From positions 1-9,929 of the forward strand of contig JABHFC010000420.1 in NCBI GenBank assembly GCA_018676275.1: a DNA stretch of 9,929 bases, read 5' to 3'. The stretch is from Gammaproteobacteria bacterium (lineage in GTDB: Bacteria > Pseudomonadota > Gammaproteobacteria > Eutrophobiales > Eutrophobiaceae). This document shows positions 1 to 6,999 of this stretch, piece by piece (position 1 is the first letter of the stretch; each line of letters starts with the position of its first letter). The notes beneath the pieces are model-generated. The model worked only from the letters and a program-made list of their open reading frames with translations, did no database searches and was not told the origin of the DNA. Made by a program: the position numbers and the translations under genes.

Positions 1-974
1 ATCCTGAAACAGATGTAGCTGTAATCAAAATTCCTGCCGAAGATCTCTTTGATGTTAAGCCAGCAAACTCAGATGAGTTACGAGTCGGCGATTTTGTTGT
101 TGCTATTGGTAACCCGTTTGGACTTGGCCAAACAGTGACCTCCGGGATAGTCAGTGCACTTAGTCGTAGTGGTTTAGGTATAGAAGGTTATGAGGATTTT
201 ATTCAGACGGATGCGTCCATTAATCCTGGAAACTCCGGTGGTGCACTGGTTAATTTGCGAGGTGAGTTAATCGGTATTAACACAGCCATTTTTTCTCAAA
301 GTGGTGGGAATATAGGTATAGGCTTCGCGATTCCCATTAATCTTGCTTTGCAAATAACAGAACAACTGATGGAGAACGGCGAAGTAGATAGAGGCTTCAT
401 TGGTATACAGGCACAGGATTTGAACCCGGATTTAGCCGAAGCATTTGGAGTAAAGGACAAGCGTGGCGCGATTATCAATAGTGTTATGCCGGATTCACCA
501 GCAGAAAAGGCAGGACTGAAGCCTGGCGATGTCATTACTTCTGTAAATAATAAAGCGATAAAAAGTGCATCAGATGTTCGATTGCATATTGGATTGTTAC
601 CTGTTGGTGAAAAAGTTATTTTTGAAATATTACGTGAAGGTAAACGCAAAAGATTGACTGCGAAAATTGCAGCAAATGCAAAAAAAGCCGAGAGTCCCGC
701 AGCGATTAACCCCCGTCTGCAAGGCGTATCAATTGGTGAGATTGATGAAAATAGCCCTTACTATGGCAGGTTAAAAGGCGTTGTGGTGGCTGGAATCGAT
801 CGTGCAAGTCATGCATGGACCAGTGGAATGCGTAAAGGCGATATAATTACTTCTGTAAACAGGGTGGCGATTGGCAATCTGTCTGAATTTCTAAAATCTG
901 TAGATGGTAAAAAAGGCGCTTTGCTTTTACGAATAGTACGTGGACGCTCGGCTGCATTTCTTGTGATCAAATAA
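1..974 (+). CDS. degQ: DegQ/DegP-family (Do) periplasmic serine endoprotease, 3' part, start outside the window
   Basis: This is a trypsin-fold periplasmic protease and chaperone that degrades misfolded envelope proteins. The reading frame enters at position 3 and runs to the TAA at 972-974. Visible are the catalytic Asp in TDVAVIKI (codon at 12-14), the substrate-pocket stretch GNPFGLGQTVTSGIVSAL, and the catalytic Ser in GNSGG (codon at 234-236). The catalytic His and signal peptide must lie upstream. Two PDZ domains follow: PDZ1 starts near GFIGIQ (about 395-680) and PDZ2 near LQGVSIGEI (about 715-970). Two PDZ domains exclude DegS, which has one. The core stretch SGLxxEGxExFIQTDASIN resembles E. 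coli DegQ, but the DegP/DegQ distinction needs the missing LA-loop region. The gene is convergent with oxyR across 33 bp with no clear terminator. An ATG-like frame beginning at 135 is internal and not the true start. Confidence 0.95.
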   Translation, partial: PETDVAVIKIPAEDLFDVKPANSDELRVGDFVVAIGNPFGLGQTVTSGIVSALSRSGLGIEGYEDFIQTDASINPGNSGGALVNLRGELIGINTAIFSQSGGNIGIGFAIPINLALQITEQLMENGEVDRGFIGIQAQDLNPDLAEAFGVKDKRGAIINSVMPDSPAEKAGLKPGDVITSVNNKAIKSASDVRLHIGLLPVGEKVIFEILREGKRKRLTAKIAANAKKAESPAAINPRLQGVSIGEIDENSPYYGRLKGVVVAGIDRASHAWTSGMRKGDIITSVNRVAIGNLSEFLKSVDGKKGALLLRIVRGRSAAFLVIK

Positions 975-1007
975 GCTGAATCATGAGAGATGTTATTGGC
1001 TAGTCAC

Positions 1008-1931
1008 TTAGACAATTTTAGCCTCGGGTAATTTGCAGTCAGAAATTACCTCACTTAGAAGACGAATTAGTTTTTGCCTGGGATAGCTGTTGCGATAAGC
1101 AATGGCAATTTCTCTTTCTGGTATTGGTTTTGTAAAAGGACGAAATGCCAGTAAATTATTTACTCCCATATCCGCGTTTATTGATGTGCTGGGAAGTATT
1201 GTGACGCCGGACCCTGCAGCGACCATTTGCCTGATGGTTTCGATAGAACTTCCTTCAAGGGTTTTCTGAATAGAATTTTTGGAAAAAGTATCACTCTTGC
1301 ACGCCGGGCAGGCTTCCATCACCTGGTCACGAAAGCAATTCCCACTACGTAAAAGCAGTAAAGTCTCTTCGATAAGATCATCCGCCTTAATATTCTTCTT
1401 TTTTGAAAGATGATGATTTATTGGTAGTGCAACGACAAAAGGTTCTGTGTAAAGAACTGTCGTGGTTACGCCGGACAATTCAAATGGTGTTGATACAACT
1501 ATCACATCGAGCTCGCCATTTTTTAGTTTCTCGGCGAGGTTGTGAGTATAGTCTTCGTCAATAATAAGAGTAAGGTCGGGGGCTCTTTTATTGATGAGAG
1601 GAATAATTTTGGGTAGGAGATATGGACCAGTGGTATATATGACTCCAACTCTTAACTTTCCTTTTAGTTGATCCTTTCCTTCTTCAGCAATATGTTTTAT
1701 CAGCTTTGATTGTTCAAGCGTTTGCTGAGCCTGTTCAATAATTCGCAGACCAAGTGGTGTTACTGTTACATCGTGCTGATGGCGCTCAAAAATAGTAACA
1801 CCTAATTCTTCTTCCAGTTTTTTAACCGCTACACTCAGTGTGGGTTGACTGACAAAACAGGATGCGGCAGCTTTGCCGAAATGAAGTTCCTGAGAAACAG
1901 CAACGATATAGCGTAATTCCGTAAGAGTCAT
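1008..1931 (-). CDS. oxyR: OxyR, LysR-family hydrogen peroxide sensor and transcription regulator
   Basis: OxyR senses H2O2 by forming a disulfide and then activates peroxide defence genes. The 307-residue protein has the usual family length. Residues 1-60 form the LysR winged helix-turn-helix (FGKAAASCFVSQPTLSVAVKKLE), followed by a linker helix and the substrate-binding-like sensor domain from about 90 to 300. The redox pair falls exactly at Cys199 and Cys208 in GNCFRDQVMEAC, the E. coli numbering, so peroxide sensing is well supported. A further Cys211 makes CPAC, and about six residues are inserted before SSIETIRQMVAAGSGVTILP compared with E. coli, as I recall it for the longer Neisseria/beta-proteobacterial type. 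Cys25 is also present. The ATG at 1931 lacks a Shine-Dalgarno; upstream, on the minus strand, TTGTCA-17-TTGCTA is a possible promoter. It is convergent with degQ. Confidence 0.96.
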   Translation of the reverse strand: MTLTELRYIVAVSQELHFGKAAASCFVSQPTLSVAVKKLEEELGVTIFERHQHDVTVTPLGLRIIEQAQQTLEQSKLIKHIAEEGKDQLKGKLRVGVIYTTGPYLLPKIIPLINKRAPDLTLIIDEDYTHNLAEKLKNGELDVIVVSTPFELSGVTTTVLYTEPFVVALPINHHLSKKKNIKADDLIEETLLLLRSGNCFRDQVMEACPACKSDTFSKNSIQKTLEGSSIETIRQMVAAGSGVTILPSTSINADMGVNNLLAFRPFTKPIPEREIAIAYRNSYPRQKLIRLLSEVISDCKLPEAKIV

Positions 1932-1964
1932 AATGAGCTAATTAAGCCATAAGGGGTGGGTGTT

Positions 1965-1993
1965 TAGCAACAGGGAGGCTCAGCCATTGACAA
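1965..1993 (-). promoter_or_regulatory. Possible sigma-70 promoter of oxyR
   Basis: On the minus strand TTGTCA (1988-1993) and TTGCTA (1965-1970) are separated by 17 bp. The -35 matches the consensus at 5 of 6 positions and the -10 at 4 of 6. Transcription would start near 1958, leaving a leader of about 27 nt before the oxyR ATG. No ATAG-N7-CTAT OxyR operator was found here. This rests on sequence match only. Confidence 0.35.
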
Positions 1994-2011
1994 CAAAATT
2001 AAAAGAATGAT

Positions 2012-2033
2012 CCAGGAGTCCGACAAACTCAGG
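2012..2033 (-). terminator. Hairpin over the stop codon of the HAD gene; possible terminator and REP-like unit
   Basis: Read on the minus strand, GAGTT-TGTCG-GACTC forms a 5-bp stem (last pair G-U) with a 5-nt loop at 2016-2030, and outer CC/GG bases can add two pairs. The stop TGA of the HAD gene lies in it at 2029-2031. About 9 nt downstream the minus strand is T-rich (TTCTTTTAATTTTG), which fits a weak terminator. The stem-loop pattern and the core TGTCGGACT are shared with the left arm of the foldback element at 8557-8720. Confidence 0.4.
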
Positions 2034-2847
2034 TACTTGCAAGAGCCACCTGATTAGCTGCCCAGTCTCCTGAACCTTCTAAAAGTTGTTTATCTTTGCA
2101 GATATGACGTAATAACTCGACATCAATCAAATGTTTACCAAACGCATTTCCGGATTTTATTGCAAAGGGACTGTCAGGCTCCCCTAATTGCTCAACGACA
2201 AGTGAGGCATCAGAAAAATCGTCATCAATGGTATAAAGGTGAGTGGTGATAACAGTTTTCAAATTTGCACCTATTGCTGCCTTATTACCATTAAAGGTAT
2301 CTTCTATGGCAACACAGTTTTCCGGCTCCAGTCCGAGCTCCGACAATACTAACTGGTATACGGCAGGAGAGGGCTTCTTATCTTCAACAATATCAGACGT
2401 GACGATTACCGAAAATAAATCCAAAGCTTCTTCGCCAAGTGCGTTTGTCAGAAGTGTTTCAACGTTTTTGTGCGAAGAACTTGTCGCTATGGCAAGGGTA
2501 ATTTCATTTTTGATGGCATCTTCGATTAGTCGTCTGACCCCGGGGCGTAATTGAATATGACCTGCTACCAGCATTTCCCGATAGATACTGGATTTGCGCT
2601 TATGAACGGATCCAGCAAAATGCCATAAATCTGTATTTTCTTCCGGGATATATTGTTTTAGCTGGAGGTAGTTACGGATTCGCTCCTTACCTCCGGAAAT
2701 GGACAGTAGTTCTTTGTACTCTTCAACTGACCATTGCCAGTCAAATTTGAATTCAACAAAGGCCTGATTAAACGCGAGTCGATGAATGTCCTCTGTGTCA
2801 GCGAGGGTGCCATCCATGTCAAAAATTATCGCTTTCAGCTTGTGCAT
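2029..2847 (-). CDS. HAD-superfamily phosphatase, CbbY/CbbZ-like (subfamily IA)
   Basis: This is a haloacid dehalogenase-fold hydrolase, probably a sugar-phosphate phosphatase. From the ATG at 2847, the nucleophile motif DMDGT lies at residues 10-14 (Asp10 nucleophile, Asp12 acid/base). A helical C1 cap follows at roughly 20-95. Motif II is ATSSS (121-125), motif III Lys is in EDKKPSP (155-161), and motif IV is AIEDTFNG (180-187), so the catalytic set looks complete. The pattern LADTEDIHRLAFN with CVAIEDTFNG is CbbY-like, but there are no Calvin-cycle genes nearby, so the substrate is unknown. Length is 272 residues, with a C-terminal tail of about 40. The frame extends upstream to a TTG at 2871, preceded by a weak GAGAA; I prefer the ATG because family members normally begin a few residues before the DxD motif. 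It lies downstream of rmuC on the same strand and may be cotranscribed. Confidence 0.88.
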   Translation of the reverse strand: MHKLKAIIFDMDGTLADTEDIHRLAFNQAFVEFKFDWQWSVEEYKELLSISGGKERIRNYLQLKQYIPEENTDLWHFAGSVHKRKSSIYREMLVAGHIQLRPGVRRLIEDAIKNEITLAIATSSSHKNVETLLTNALGEEALDLFSVIVTSDIVEDKKPSPAVYQLVLSELGLEPENCVAIEDTFNGNKAAIGANLKTVITTHLYTIDDDFSDASLVVEQLGEPDSPFAIKSGNAFGKHLIDVELLRHICKDKQLLEGSGDWAANQVALAST

Positions 2848-2907
2848 TGTGTGTTCTGAATCAAATTTCAAATAGTTCTCGTTAGCTATTGAGAAACCTG
2901 AAAATAT

Positions 2908-2928
2908 TAGTATTAGACCGAAATACTA
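2908..2928 (-). repeat. 7-bp perfect hairpin overlapping the rmuC stop codon
   Basis: TAGTATT (2908-2914) and AATACTA (2922-2928) form a perfect 7-bp inverted repeat with a 7-nt loop. The rmuC stop TAG is part of the stem. On the minus strand it is followed by ATATTTTC, a poor T-tract, so it could be a weak terminator, an RNA end-stabilising structure between rmuC and the HAD gene, or chance in AT-rich DNA. Confidence 0.35.
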
Positions 2929-4275
2929 GGTTATTTCCCCTTGATCGTCCACAGCTATGATCGGAACCACGTCAGTCTTTTCGTTTTCCAGTTCGACCCG
3001 TTCAATTTTCTCGAAGCGTGAGCTGATTTTCTTTGCTGACTTATTTACATTATCTACATCATCGTGAGCTTGTTTGATATGTACAGCCAGTTTGTCCATG
3101 CGATTCTGGAAACGATCAAAATCCTCAGCAAGATACCTCAGGTGTTCCTGGATAATGTGCACTTGCTCGCGGGTGGCCGCGTCTTTTATGACGGCACGTG
3201 CAGTATTTACAATTGCCCAGAGCGTGGTTGGAGAAACCATCCAGACACGTGCAGCATGAGCCTTATCAACAAGGTCACTATGATGTGCCTGGATTTCGGC
3301 AAATACGGCTTCAGCTGGGATAAACATGACTGCACCGTCTGAAGTTGTACCGGGCAGGATATATTTTGATGAAATGTCTTTTATATGTTTCTGGATATCT
3401 TGTTTGAACTGCTTTTCGCCGGCCTTACGCTCAATTTCTGAAGCATCGATACCAGTCATACGACGATAGGCTTCCAATGGGAATTTGGAATCAATCGCGA
3501 GCATCCCGGTTGGTTCTGGCAGGAACAGGACACAGTCGGCGATTTTGTCGTTCGGCAGAGTGTATTGCAGTTGATAATCAGCTTCCGCGAGAACATTGCG
3601 CACTAATGAATGAAGCTGTACTTCGCCAAAAGCACCGCGAGAACTTTTATCAGCAAGAATTTCCTGTAAACCCACCACATTAGTGGATAGTTCTGTGATT
3701 TTCTTCTGCGCTTCATCAATCAGCGCCAGACGTTTGAGAACGTCCGCGAATGTGGCATTAGTTTTTTCAAAGCCATCGGCTAGTCGTTTTTCGACCTGTC
3801 CGCTAATTTCCTTCAGACGCTGGTCAGTTTTTTCTGTTAACCCGACCATCTTTTTGCCTATTTCATCGCTGTTACGAGTCAAGTACTCGCCAACCTGCTT
3901 TTGGATATTGGTCATACCACTTTGCAGTGATTCGAGCAGGTTTTTGATCGCTTCATTCTGGCGCTGCTCAAATTTCGTGTTGTGTTCAGCAAGTATCTGG
4001 CGTAACTCTTCTCTCAATTCAGAAAAAGAAGCGACCAGGCGTTCACGTAACTGGGAGATGGCGTTTTGCTGATCCAGCTTCAGGTCATTGAGTTTCTCAT
4101 CGAGGCTACTGATACGTTTGGCGTATTCGTCGAGTTTTGTCTCAAGACGGATAATATTCTCTTTATCTTTGGCCTGTACCGATGTGCGTATAACTATCCA
4201 GACGACCAGAAGTAAGAGGACGATCAGGATAATGTCAGCTACTATGGGAGGCATCATTAAGTCTTGGAAATTCAT
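2926..4275 (-). CDS. rmuC: RmuC family DNA recombination-limiting protein
   Basis: RmuC proteins restrain recombination at inverted repeats in E. coli and carry a nuclease-like domain; their biochemical activity is poorly known. The 449-residue product has one N-terminal membrane anchor at about residues 11-30 (IVADIILIVLLLLVVWIVIR). A long charged coiled coil follows from about 35 to 205. The RmuC core (about 210-380) contains RGAFGE (213-218), AIDSKFPLEAY (260-270), FIPAEAVFAE (318-327) and VSPTTLWAI (347-355). A second short coiled coil lies near 385-430. The E218 and D262-S-K264 spacing would fit a PD-(D/E)XK-type site, which is inference. The ATG at 4275 has only AT-rich sequence upstream and no Shine-Dalgarno. 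It diverges from the SirB1-like gene across 41 bp and may be cotranscribed with the HAD gene. Confidence 0.95.
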   Translation of the reverse strand: MNFQDLMMPPIVADIILIVLLLLVVWIVIRTSVQAKDKENIIRLETKLDEYAKRISSLDEKLNDLKLDQQNAISQLRERLVASFSELREELRQILAEHNTKFEQRQNEAIKNLLESLQSGMTNIQKQVGEYLTRNSDEIGKKMVGLTEKTDQRLKEISGQVEKRLADGFEKTNATFADVLKRLALIDEAQKKITELSTNVVGLQEILADKSSRGAFGEVQLHSLVRNVLAEADYQLQYTLPNDKIADCVLFLPEPTGMLAIDSKFPLEAYRRMTGIDASEIERKAGEKQFKQDIQKHIKDISSKYILPGTTSDGAVMFIPAEAVFAEIQAHHSDLVDKAHAARVWMVSPTTLWAIVNTARAVIKDAATREQVHIIQEHLRYLAEDFDRFQNRMDKLAVHIKQAHDDVDNVNKSAKKISSRFEKIERVELENEKTDVVPIIAVDDQGEIT

Positions 4276-4316
4276 ATTATTTAGGTAAAAATTACAATAA
4301 TGTCACCATATAGAAA
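4276..4316. promoter_or_regulatory. 41-bp divergent intergenic region between rmuC and the SirB1-like gene
   Basis: Both genes start outward from this short AT-rich gap, so their promoters must overlap each other or the opposing 5' coding ends. For the plus strand, TTCATA (4271-4276) and TACAAT (4293-4298) with a 16-bp spacer would give a leader of about 12 nt. No convincing promoter is seen for rmuC, and neither gene has a Shine-Dalgarno. Confidence 0.35.
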
Positions 4317-5156
4317 ATGAATACGATAGTCAGTCAATACTTTAGTGGCATTGTCTCTGGGTCGGATGAGAATATCAATCTAGCAGAGGCTACACTATAT
4401 ATTGCCCAAATTGAGTATCCACATCTGGATACCTCAGCTTACCTGTCAATACTCGATGCCATGGCCGCTGAGCTCAGGGAGATTATACCTATTGATTCTT
4501 CAGCAAAGAGCACAATCAGCCTCATAAATGAATATCTTTTTGACACACTTGGTTTCAGTGGAAACTGGCGTAGCTTTAATGATCCCAGGAATAGTTTTCT
4601 TAATGAGGTGTTGGATAGAAAACTCGGAATACCAATAAGTTTGTCTCTGCTCTATATGGAAATTGGAAAACGTCTGGGACTGGAACTGTACGGAGTATCT
4701 TTTCCGGGACATTTTCTAGTTAAGTTAATTCACGAAAAAGAAGAGTTTATTATTGATCCTTTTTCCGGTGGAGTTGTGTTAGTGGAGGCGGAATTACTGG
4801 AGCGTTTGAAGCATTTTTCCGAAGACAGGCAGAGCCGCTGGAACCTGGAAGAACTACTACAACCTGCAAGTAATAAAGAAGTGCTTATCCGTATTTTACG
4901 TAATTTAAAAAATATTTATATTGAAGTTGATGACTTACAACATGCTCTGCATGTAACCAATTTGCAGTTAATTCTTGATCCTGACTCAGCAGATGGTTTG
5001 CGTGATCGTGGTTTTATATATGAGAGCCTGGATTGTTATCGTGCTGCAAGTGAGGATTTTCAAAGATATCTTGTTCTAAATCCCGCTGCGAATGACTGTC
5101 AATCTATTCAATCGCGACTATCAGGACTACAGCATTCAATAAGCCGTCTGCATTGA
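4317..5156 (+). CDS. sirB1: SirB1 family protein (transglutaminase-like domain plus TPR)
   Basis: This matches the SirB1/YchA family, common in proteobacteria and of undefined biochemical role. In the 279-residue product, a helical N-terminal region (about 1-90) leads into a transglutaminase-like core: LDRKLGIPISLSLLYMEIG (99-117), GVSFPGHFLVK (126-136) with His132, and FIIDPFSGG (144-152) with Asp147. No cysteine occurs at the GIPISLS segment where a transglutaminase nucleophile would be expected, so it is probably not an active thiol enzyme. Residues about 185-260 form TPR-like helices (LQHALHVTNLQLILDPDSADGLRDRG), suggesting protein binding. The start at 4317 lacks a Shine-Dalgarno. The radical SAM gene begins 13 bp after the stop, so the two are likely one operon. 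Confidence 0.9.
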   Translation: MNTIVSQYFSGIVSGSDENINLAEATLYIAQIEYPHLDTSAYLSILDAMAAELREIIPIDSSAKSTISLINEYLFDTLGFSGNWRSFNDPRNSFLNEVLDRKLGIPISLSLLYMEIGKRLGLELYGVSFPGHFLVKLIHEKEEFIIDPFSGGVVLVEAELLERLKHFSEDRQSRWNLEELLQPASNKEVLIRILRNLKNIYIEVDDLQHALHVTNLQLILDPDSADGLRDRGFIYESLDCYRAASEDFQRYLVLNPAANDCQSIQSRLSGLQHSISRLH

Positions 5157-5169
5157 CTGACAGTAGCTC

Positions 5170-6240
5170 ATGAATACAGCTGGCAAAAAGCTAAAGGGGA
5201 GAGGTACAGCAAACGCTGTCAATGCTCGATACCTGGGTTTTCAACGAGAGGTTTTTTACGATGAATGGGAAACCCAAAACGAAAACGACAAAGTTATAAC
5301 CGAGGTTACGGAAGAGAAAGCGCGAACAATCATTTCACGCAACACTTCACCGGATATTCCTTTTGAGCTATCTATAAACCCCTATCGTGGTTGTGAACAC
5401 GGTTGTAATTATTGCTATGCCAGACCCAGTCATGCCTATCTCGATCTTTCACCGGGTATAGATTTCGAAACCAGGCTAAGTGCCAAAGTAAATGCAGCAG
5501 AACTTTTGCTGAATGAATTAGCAAAACCAGCATATGTGTGTAGCCCTATTGCCATGGGTACTAATACTGATCCTTATCAACCAATTGAACGTGACCATAA
5601 AATCACGCGAAATATTATTGAGGTACTTGCTAAACATCATCACCCCCTAACGATAGTTACCAAATCACGCTTGATTCAAAGGGATATTGACCTGCTGTCA
5701 GAGATGGCAAAACAGAACCTGGTACAGGTATTTATCTCGGTAACTACTCTGGATGCGGAACTGGCACAATCAATGGAACCGCGAGCCAGTGCTCCCTTTA
5801 GACGTGTGGAGACTATTAAGGCGTTAAACGATGCTGGGGTTCCAACAGGTCTTATGTTTGCGCCGATTATCCCCTGCGTGAATGATGCTGAGATGGAAAA
5901 AATAATAGAAACCTGCGTCACCGCAGGAGCCTTAACTGCGGGTTACGTTATGTTGCGTCTTCCACACGAAGTGAAAGATTTATTCAGAGAATGGCTGGAA
6001 ATTAATTTTCCACTTAAAAAAGATCATGTGATGAGCATGATCATGGATCTACGAGAAGGTAAGGATTATGACTCCAAATTCCATGCCAGGATGCGAGGTT
6101 CTGGTGTTTATGCCAGCATGATCAGAAAGCGTTTTGAACACAGTTGTAAATCACAGGGAATAAATCAAAAACGCTATGAACTTTGTAGAGATAAATTCCA
6201 GCCACCACAACTTTCAGGCTCACAGCAAAGCTTGTTCTAA
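5170..6240 (+). CDS. PA0069-family radical SAM protein (SplB-like)
   Basis: This is a radical S-adenosylmethionine enzyme of the PA0069/Rv2578c type, whose substrate is unknown. The 356-residue product carries the 4Fe-4S site C75-X3-C79-X2-C82 in PYRGCEHGCNYCYARPSHAY. The family-typical stretch GTNTDPYQPIE follows at about 130-140. TIVTKSRLIQRDIDLL and the ISVTTLDAELAQSMEPR segment fit later strands of the TIM barrel. The N-terminus KGRGTANAVNARYLGF matches the family's usual KGRG start, which supports the ATG at 5170 even though no clear Shine-Dalgarno is present. It lies 13 bp after the SirB1-like gene on the same strand, and translation may be coupled. It ends 11 bp from the convergent zinc peptidase gene. 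Confidence 0.93.
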   Translation: MNTAGKKLKGRGTANAVNARYLGFQREVFYDEWETQNENDKVITEVTEEKARTIISRNTSPDIPFELSINPYRGCEHGCNYCYARPSHAYLDLSPGIDFETRLSAKVNAAELLLNELAKPAYVCSPIAMGTNTDPYQPIERDHKITRNIIEVLAKHHHPLTIVTKSRLIQRDIDLLSEMAKQNLVQVFISVTTLDAELAQSMEPRASAPFRRVETIKALNDAGVPTGLMFAPIIPCVNDAEMEKIIETCVTAGALTAGYVMLRLPHEVKDLFREWLEINFPLKKDHVMSMIMDLREGKDYDSKFHARMRGSGVYASMIRKRFEHSCKSQGINQKRYELCRDKFQPPQLSGSQQSLF

Positions 6241-6251
6241 CAAATTATTTT

Positions 6252-6938
6252 TTAACGACGCAAAAAAGTCAGCCAACGATAGAAATTAAGCACGCTGGCA
6301 AGAGATGCAGCGATGTAGGTGAATGCAGCAGCCATTAGTATTTTTCTGGCAATAGGCATGGCGGATTCTGGTAAATATTGTCCATGTTCTAAAATGGGTA
6401 AGGCTCTATTGAAGCTGGCATCGAGTTCTACTGGCAAGGTAATCAGGTGAAACACCACCGGAAGGAGCAGTATCATTATTCCGCAAAACAACATCAAACC
6501 TCCAATAAGGGGTAATTTTGTCAGTATCGCAGCGAAAGGAAACGCGACCAGCATCATCGCAGCAATTTTTTCACTAATGGCGACTACCCGGGCCATACGC
6601 CATCGCAGGTAGAGCGGACGATAGGCGCTTTGATGCTGAATTGCGTGTCCAACTTCGTGGGCAGCTATTACAACCGAAGTTAGTGACTTTTCAGTATAAA
6701 CCTGCGGTGATAATCGTATTGTTTTTTGTTCAGGGTCGTAGTGGTTATCATCGGTTTCCAGTTGTTCAACTTTCACATCGCTTAATTCAAATTTATTAAT
6801 CAAGTGCTGTGCCAGTTCTCCACCGGTACCCGGTAGTTGTTCCACAGGTGTGCTATATCGTTTAAAAATATATTGCGTCCAGAATTGTGGGATAAAAATC
6901 ACCATTAATAAAACAATTAATCCGGCTGCTATCAGCAT
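6252..6938 (-). CDS. YugP-type membrane zinc metallopeptidase (Zn_peptidase_2 family)
   Basis: This is a membrane-embedded metallopeptidase of unknown substrate, 228 residues as usual for the family. Residues 1-20 form an N-terminal membrane segment. The family signature follows: LPGTGGELAQHLINKF (35-50), DNHYDPEQKTIRLSPQVY (64-81) and AAHEVGHAIQHQSAY (92-106) with the HExxH zinc site His94-Glu95-His98. Three further hydrophobic segments lie at about 122-142, 145-168 and 200-218. The conserved LPVELDASFNRAL (168-180) sits after the third segment and probably supplies an additional active-site residue, which is inference. The start is an ATG at 6938 without a Shine-Dalgarno. It diverges from zapE and converges with the radical SAM gene. 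Confidence 0.92.
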   Translation of the reverse strand: MLIAAGLIVLLMVIFIPQFWTQYIFKRYSTPVEQLPGTGGELAQHLINKFELSDVKVEQLETDDNHYDPEQKTIRLSPQVYTEKSLTSVVIAAHEVGHAIQHQSAYRPLYLRWRMARVVAISEKIAAMMLVAFPFAAILTKLPLIGGLMLFCGIMILLLPVVFHLITLPVELDASFNRALPILEHGQYLPESAMPIARKILMAAAFTYIAASLASVLNFYRWLTFLRR

Positions 6939-6950
6939 AATGCAGACATG

Positions 6951-6980
6951 ATACTATTGCTGGCATGAATAAAGTGACAA
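6951..6980 (-). promoter_or_regulatory. Possible promoter of the YugP-like peptidase gene
   Basis: On the minus strand TTGTCA (6975-6980) and TAGTAT (6951-6956) are 18 bp apart, matching sigma-70 consensus at 5 of 6 and 4 of 6 positions. The predicted transcript would begin about 6 nt before the ATG at 6938, so it would be nearly leaderless, in line with the absent Shine-Dalgarno. Confidence 0.35.
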
Positions 6981-6984
6981 TTAT

Positions 6985-6990
6985 TATAAT
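6985..6990 (+). promoter_or_regulatory. Perfect -10 hexamer TATAAT just before zapE
   Basis: TATAAT ends 9 nt before the zapE ATG at 7000. If used, transcription would start close to the ATG and give an almost leaderless mRNA; consistently, no Shine-Dalgarno is present. No good -35 hexamer stands at 16-18 bp upstream, and the surroundings are AT-rich, so the match may be chance. Confidence 0.35.
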
Positions 6991-6999
6991 TTTATTTTT

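Noticed and set aside
296..649. 117-codon open frame on the minus strand inside degQ
   Set aside because: It is antisense to the protease and PDZ1 coding sequence, with no family resemblance and no ribosome binding site.
3683..4072. 129-codon open frame on the plus strand inside rmuC
   Set aside because: It runs antisense to the coiled-coil part of rmuC, is rich in Ser, Arg and Cys as expected for a shadow frame, and has no recognisable family.
6232..6252. TTGTT-CT-AACAA followed by a T-run as a terminator between the convergent radical SAM and YugP-like genes
   Set aside because: The 2-nt loop is too small for a stable hairpin and the stem is all A-T except one pair per arm.
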